Source: Mytilus trossulus (lineage: Eukaryota > Mollusca > Bivalvia > Mytilida > Mytilidae). Taken from it: a DNA stretch of 64,000 nt. Made by a program: the position numbers and the translations under genes. The notes under the pieces were generated by a model. That model ran no database searches and was not told the DNA's origin. It saw only the letters and a program-made list of their open reading frames with translations. The stretch spans positions 37,254,886 to 37,318,885 of the forward strand of contig NC_086374.1 of NCBI RefSeq assembly GCF_036588685.1, written 5' to 3'. Positions within the stretch are counted from its first letter, which is position 1; each line of letters opens with the position of its first letter. Positions 62,501 through 64,000 of this stretch are shown here, one piece after another.

Positions 62501-63286
62501 GAGTTTATTTGAAGAAAACAACACATTATGGAGTGCAAATTTAAATCCAAAAGTGTCAAAACATCATCGTGTGCACTGATGCCATTAAACATTAGAGTTA
62601 CGGACAGTGGATAATTAATTGTCAATTCCTTATATGCTTTCTATGTAAATGAGAAATTGTCCTTGCTTAAAGCATGATACACTTATTTAGATGCAGTAAA
62701 ATGCATTAAAATTCCCTTGGTATAAATAAAATCAGAAATACAGTAATCTTCGTTTTAGCATGGACGATTAATCTGTTTCTTGAAAAGGTCTTAAGGCAAA
62801 TAATGTTTTATTCATGGATAAGGAATTGCACACTCAGTAAAATATTCCCTTAGAGAACAGAACTACAAAATATCATAGCACTTTTTCCTTACCAGTAATT
62901 GAATTATAGCAGCATAAAAAATGAATGTTCTGTGTTTTGCACGCATAAATAGTGTCGAGAAACATATATTCCTCTCAAGGGGTATTGGAAATGTAAAAAT
63001 ACAGAACGTTTTTACTTTGAACCTATTGTGTGGTGGATTATGAAAATTAATACAAGTGAATTTCAATGATGAGATGCAGATAAATACCTACTCCTTATTC
63101 TATTTTTGAGCAAGTTTTATTGTTAATTGCTTATTTGATTTATTACAGTATTAAAATATAGACCTCTACGTCCATCCTTTGCCCATTATGTGACACCATG
63201 CTCATCACTATATGCCACATACAACCAAACATCGGCGTATACAACGAGAGGGGACAGAACATTTCTAGTCAATGGTGGTGGTACAT
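32522..63286 (+). CDS. Secreted SUEL-lectin/CUB multidomain protein, 5 exons visible, 3' end beyond window
   Basis: Proposed exons are 32522-32585, 57828-58082, 59840-60112, 60712-61077 and 63149-63286. Together they give 365 residues in one open frame. Every junction has GT donors and AG acceptors in phase 1, and the middle exons are multiples of three, so each domain is a symmetrical cassette. Order: signal peptide (1-20), SUEL-type lectin domain 1 (about 31-105), SUEL-type domain 2 (about 111-196), CUB domain (about 204-318), then a piece of unknown type. SUEL domains bind galactose or rhamnose in many animal lectins; CUB domains mediate extracellular protein contacts. Both lectin domains lack the usual YGR and DPC sugar-binding motifs, so binding is uncertain. 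The least secure parts are the 25-kb first intron and the last exon. Confidence 0.7.
32586..34259. other. Start of proposed intron 1
   Basis: No coding signal. The minus-strand frame at 33128-33337 lacks features. Confidence 0.45.
34260..34373. mobile_element. 114-bp fold-back MITE related to 2561-3432
   Basis: Ends TAGTCCGAAATTACTCTGAC and its inverse give arms of about 45-50 bp with few mismatches (the arm continues GTCCAACGGCTGTTTT). These match the tips of the 872-bp element at 2561, so this is a short member of the same family. Flanking 9-mers (GGTAATAAG left, GGTGAGGGA right) agree at only four positions, so the target duplication is decayed or absent. Confidence 0.85.
34378..34607. 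mobile_element. 230-bp fold-back element adjacent to the MITE
   Basis: Ends AGGGACGACATCAAAAG and its inverse, with arms of about 50 bp continuing through CTTAATTCAAATAGT. The interior has G-rich runs (GTGGGGGTGGGGG and GAGGGGGGTAGGAGGG). It starts four bases after the preceding element, so one inserted next to or into the flank of the other. Confidence 0.75.
35545..35779. repeat. Inverted repeat with ~70-bp arms
   Basis: Left arm (35545-35615) and right arm (35708-35779) share AACTCG, AAATGACACTC, GTCGCG, TCGTTGTA, TTTCGATTC, GCGGTTGT and TATCCC in mirrored order, about 80 percent identical by eye. Spacer about 92 bp with CCCTTCGGGACCTGATCCCG. Likely an old fold-back insertion. Confidence 0.7.
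35780..40024. other. Intron 1 interior without recognised elements
   Basis: AT-rich. The frames at 36720-36941 (minus), 37205-37570 (plus) and 37525-37938 (plus) were read for domains and splice context and showed none. Confidence 0.45.
40025..41395 (+). repeat. 36-bp minisatellite, about 38 copies
   Basis: The unit is ATTCAACACTCTGTTGACAC followed by CAACTGTACCAATCTT, repeated with point changes and small indels. 36 is a multiple of three and the unit has no stop in several frames. Long open frames therefore appear on both strands (12-residue repeats TVPILFNTLLTP on plus, VLNKIGTVGVNR on minus). There is no signal peptide or splice context, and indels shift the frame, so a tandem repeat in an intron is the simplest reading. 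Confidence 0.93.
41396..45787. other. Intron 1 interior, AT-rich
   Basis: Only short local duplications are seen (for example ATATGGACTCCTTATG twice at 42876-42921). No gene is supported. Confidence 0.45.
45788..46336 (+). repeat. 25-bp minisatellite, about 22 copies
   Basis: The unit is GGCCTAGTAAGATAGATGTG plus TATAA, with occasional single-base changes. Very homogeneous, so probably length-polymorphic. Confidence 0.93.
46655..46745 (-). repeat. Dispersed repeat family C fragment
   Basis: Inverted: AACTCATCATAGATACCAGG, then CGCGCGTTTCGTCTAC and AAAGACTCATCAGCGAC. This matches the right end of the 62200-62515 copy. Confidence 0.7.
46746..49299. other. Intron 1 interior with a decayed family E piece
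   Basis: About 48090-48190 resembles inverted family E (GCAATATGGCATTGACAG, then GCGAGTTTGAACATC). A TA-dinucleotide run lies at about 48303-48317. The minus-strand frames at 46863-47194 and 47483-48002 show no domain. No gene is supported. Confidence 0.4.
49300..49395 (+). repeat. Dispersed repeat family C-like fragment
   Basis: CATCACTGAAGGCACATGTT, then GTCGAAATGCGCGTCTGGTG and AATTGGTACCGTTAATGTTA. The same tail pattern occurs at 60400-60490. Confidence 0.6.
50470..50640 (-). repeat. Dispersed repeat family A, inverted copy
   Basis: Reads GGTATGATTGTCAATGAGAC then AACTATCCACC, the inverse of the family A end, followed by an AACGGTCTTCAA and CCGTATTGTCGG body. Confidence 0.65.
51310..51676 (+). 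repeat. Two diverged ~180-bp direct copies ending in a 16-G run
   Basis: The halves share CAAAATTGGATTCC or TTTCGTTTCC, GTTTGCCTCAAC or GTTTGCCTTAACC, ATGAAACTCTTACACAATGC or its variant, and a GTTCTAGAGTAATGTCCCT or TTCTTAAGTTATGTCCCT end. A homopolymer of 16 G follows at 51661-51676. Confidence 0.65.
52325..52450 (+). repeat. Dispersed repeat family A fragment
   Basis: GTTGAAGACCGTACTTTGAC, then GGATGGAGAGTTGTCACATT and CATACCACATCTTCTTATAT. Matches 29925-30090 and 57405-57630. Confidence 0.7.
52860..53440 (+). repeat. Dispersed repeat family E, longest copy
   Basis: Runs from GGGACGATAGTAAGG through ACTACATAGAAAACTATGAA, CAAGACGAACCCTACCAAAA, CTCGGGTGCTCC, GAGAGTTACGAC, GATGGAGTCCGTACAAC and GAATATCGTATCAACTG to GAAAGTTTAAAATTTGGAAG. 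Its first third is shared with 59170-59290. Family members are non-coding here; the minus frame at 53146-53349 is incidental. Confidence 0.65.
53530..53640 (+). repeat. Dispersed repeat family A fragment
   Basis: GGTTTTCTTGGTTAAATAGC, then TTGTTGAAGACCTTACGCTG. It is followed by sequence at 53765-53880 that is related to 55690-55815 (CTGTGAAGAATTCAATA, TTACAATAATTATT-type and GCTGTCGATTG words). Confidence 0.5.
54125..54610 (-). repeat. 19-bp minisatellite, about 25 degenerate copies
   Basis: The unit is GTAGTTTGTGAATGCATGG, clearest at 54481-54570 where the period is exactly 19. To the left the units decay (GTAGTTTGTGATTGCAGGG). It encodes overlapping frames on the minus strand (HAFTNYP-like repeats) that have no start or splice context. 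Confidence 0.88.
54611..57404. other. Right part of intron 1
   Basis: AT-rich. It contains the second copy of a diverged segment at 55690-55815. No exon-like frame. Confidence 0.4.
57405..57630 (+). repeat. Dispersed repeat family A, longest copy
   Basis: CAGAAACCTTTCGTTCAGTG, GTTGATGTGGTTTATAAATG, GTTGTGGCCCTTTACAGCTT, then AAAAGGTCGAAGTTTGGCCT. It aligns with 5850-6060. Confidence 0.7.
57676..57771 (+). repeat. Exact 48-bp tandem duplication before exon 2
   Basis: The two copies, 57676-57723 and 57724-57771, are identical, starting GTTTTCTGGCTTCTATAAGG. The array ends 56 bases before the exon 2 start at 57828. Confidence 0.97.
57828..58082 (+). CDS. Exon 2: SUEL-type lectin domain 1
   Basis: Acceptor TTTTTTTCCAG and donor GTTAGT, 85 codons, phase 1 on both sides. 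The translation has ITDILTTDACKNSGKQLVCE, PGRILRIIDVTC, NYTCPEKPRILSICDGQNSC, then WSYCKGFTLKQMIISYRCV. The cysteine pattern and the closing L-x-M-x-I-x-YRC match galactose-binding lectin domains. YGR after the second strand is replaced by a Cys/Asn-containing stretch, and DPC by SYC. Codons upstream of 57828 stay open into the 48-bp duplication, but no in-frame signal peptide precedes them. Confidence 0.85.
58590..59350 (+). repeat. Family E copy split by a fold-back insertion (intron 2)
   Basis: 58590-58690 carries the left part (GAGGGACGAAAGATACCAGA, GGAAACGCCATGGTTAAAAA). 59170-59350 carries the next part (CACACAACATAGAAAACTAA, AGCAACACGAACCCCATC, GTAAGCAGATCCTGCTCCAC). The sequence between them is not family E and includes the hairpin at 59008-59167. 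Confidence 0.6.
59008..59167. mobile_element. Fold-back element with 59-bp arms (intron 2)
   Basis: Arms 59008-59066 and 59109-59167 are inverted copies with two mismatches by eye. They include GTGTCATGCTCTATGCTCAT and TTTAACATGG. The spacer is 42 bp and contains a further short inverted pair (ATTTTGCAC and GTGTAAAAT). The frame at 59021-59356 is an accident of the palindrome. Confidence 0.88.
59840..60112 (+). CDS. Exon 3: SUEL-type lectin domain 2
   Basis: Acceptor TTGTTTTCAG and donor GTAAGG, 91 codons, phase 1 on both sides. The translation has ALSPHPCRTNLCSDESEG, LFCKPGNAIHIRKAFC, ECNWNILHTLYILCEGKVVC and LLVDYICIP. It keeps eight or more cysteines in lectin-like spacing but is more divergent than domain 1 and again lacks YGR and DPC. 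The poly-T stretch before the acceptor is intron, although it is open in this frame. Confidence 0.85.
60712..61077 (+). CDS. Exon 4: CUB domain
   Basis: Acceptor TTATATTTTCAG and donor GTAATA, 122 codons, phase 1 on both sides. The translation opens ETLSNDLCTGQMLTLPNAFG, then IIKSPGFPSNPYGNPKGCFW, and closes with CGALYIRHNQY and NRFVISYQG. The CUB hallmarks are the first Cys, SPGFPxxYGNPxxCxW, a second Cys pair and the final hydrophobic strand. The acidic calcium-binding residues of the cbCUB type are not obvious. Confidence 0.9.
61078..63148. other. Intron 4 with a family C repeat
   Basis: 62200-62515 is a near full family C copy (TATTTATAAATTAACTGTTT, TCCTCAATGCTCTTCAACTT, GACGAAGCGCGCGTCTTGCG, TGGTATCTATGATGAG). 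Family E-like words occur at 62070-62110 (AAACTCACAAGTCGTAGACA, CAACGCCATGGC). The frame at 61730-62035 has no domain match I can recognise. Confidence 0.55.
63149..63286 (+). CDS. Exon 5: further coding exon of the lectin/CUB gene
   Basis: Acceptor TTTATTACAG and donor GTATGT, 46 codons, phase 1 on both sides like all others. The translation is VLKYRPLRPSFAHYVTPC, SSLYATYNQTSAYTTRGDRT, FLVNGGGT. I cannot assign it to a domain; it contains one NQT glycosylation site. If the donor is not used, the frame ends eight codons later at a TGA near 63310, which would make this the last exon of a short secreted protein. Confidence 0.6.
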
Positions 63287-63389
63287 GTATGTATTATCTA
63301 ACTAAATCATGAAGAGAAAACTGCAATCGAACAAACACTTCAGTGTTTATTATTTTCGTCTGGGAAACTTAAACCTGAGATGTTAAAGG

Positions 63390-63955
63390 CATTTTGTTGT
63401 TTTTATACGACCACCACATTTTTTAGGGGTTCGTATACTAGCATGATTTCGTCGCCGTCGTCCGAATGATACATATGGTTTCGAGATAATATCTTTCGTT
63501 TTAGTGAATGGATCTCTAGAAGAAGGTTCAATACCACCAAAATGAGTCTGGGATTGATTTTGGGAGTTCTGGTACCAACAGCTTAGGTAGTGGGGGCCAA
63601 AAATGGACTAAGAACAAGCATTTTTGTATTTCCGATCAATAACTTGTGTGTTAGTGTATCATGGATCTCTCTGATATTGTTCAACAAGTTTCATATCACA
63701 AAGGGATTCATTTGTTTTTCAAAATATTTTTCTTTTTTTTTCTTTTTCAAGAAGAAATCTTCAATTGCACAGTATTGCGTATTTTTAAGATTTTTGACCA
63801 CATTTATTTAGTGTCAGAAACCTATATCATGTTAAAGATGTGAAAGCAATCAAAATTCGGACATTATTTAAGCTTAAATATTGTGTCCAACTTTGCCCAA
63901 ACTGGTCAGGGTTCAACCTCTGCGGTCGTAAAAGGTTCAGCGAAGCATTTTTAAT
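63390..63955 (+). repeat. Dispersed repeat family D (TATACGACC...GGTCGTA type)
   Basis: Begins TTTTATACGACCACC with GTCGCCGTCGTCCGAATGAT and AGTGAATGGATCTCTAGAAG. It ends CAGGGTTCAACCTCTGCGGT and CGTAAAAGG. I recognise these words as a common bivalve repeat from memory; there is no second copy in the window to compare. Confidence 0.5.
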
Positions 63956-64000
63956 TCTATTTTTCTGTTAATAAAAACAAACTTTGCTTGATGTATCTTA

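Overview
The window looks like AT-rich nuclear DNA of a marine bivalve, most likely a mussel (Mytilus or a close relative). It carries a secreted C1q-domain gene without collagen repeats. It also carries an intron-rich, secreted galactose-lectin (SUEL)/CUB gene, and several dispersed repeat families that I recognise as common in mussel DNA. There is no bacterial-type gene organisation. The species assignment is inference.

Layout. 1-1323 is the 5' part of a LINE retrotransposon on the minus strand, with a frameshifted endonuclease domain. 2561-3432 is an 872-bp fold-back element with a 9-bp target duplication. 4390-20937 is dominated by satellite DNA and reads as one nested structure. Its outer ends are inverted copies of CAGATGGGTGC...TCCTAACCT flanked by TA, each followed by short GTTAACTT-rich repeats. 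Inside lie a Harbinger-like element (5370-6847), a 267-bp satellite (7683-8229 and 16996-20165), and an 8.8-kb block (8230-16995) with perfect 27-bp inverted ends. That block is filled by about 40 forward and about 10 inverted copies of a ~162-bp satellite. One 267-bp monomer contains a 35-bp perfect palindrome flanked by a 9-bp duplication.

21264-21998 (minus) is a two-exon gene for a 176-residue secreted C1q-domain protein, with a TATA box and a poly(A) signal. 28382-31397 is a second terminal-inverted-repeat element (CACTG ends, TA flanks, GTTTAGA subterminal repeats) with no visible transposase. From 32522 to the right edge runs one plus-strand gene: a signal-peptide exon, two SUEL-type lectin exons, a CUB exon and one further exon. 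All junctions are phase 1, and the gene continues beyond the window. Its proposed first intron (25 kb) holds minisatellites (36-, 25- and 19-bp units), fold-back elements and dispersed repeats.

The two genes encode secreted proteins of classes that in bivalves are linked to carbohydrate or pathogen recognition. Most of the remaining DNA is non-autonomous mobile elements and tandem repeats; several elements share one design, terminal inverted repeats plus arrays of short subterminal motifs. I saw no tRNA, rRNA, CRISPR or intact transposase/reverse transcriptase gene.
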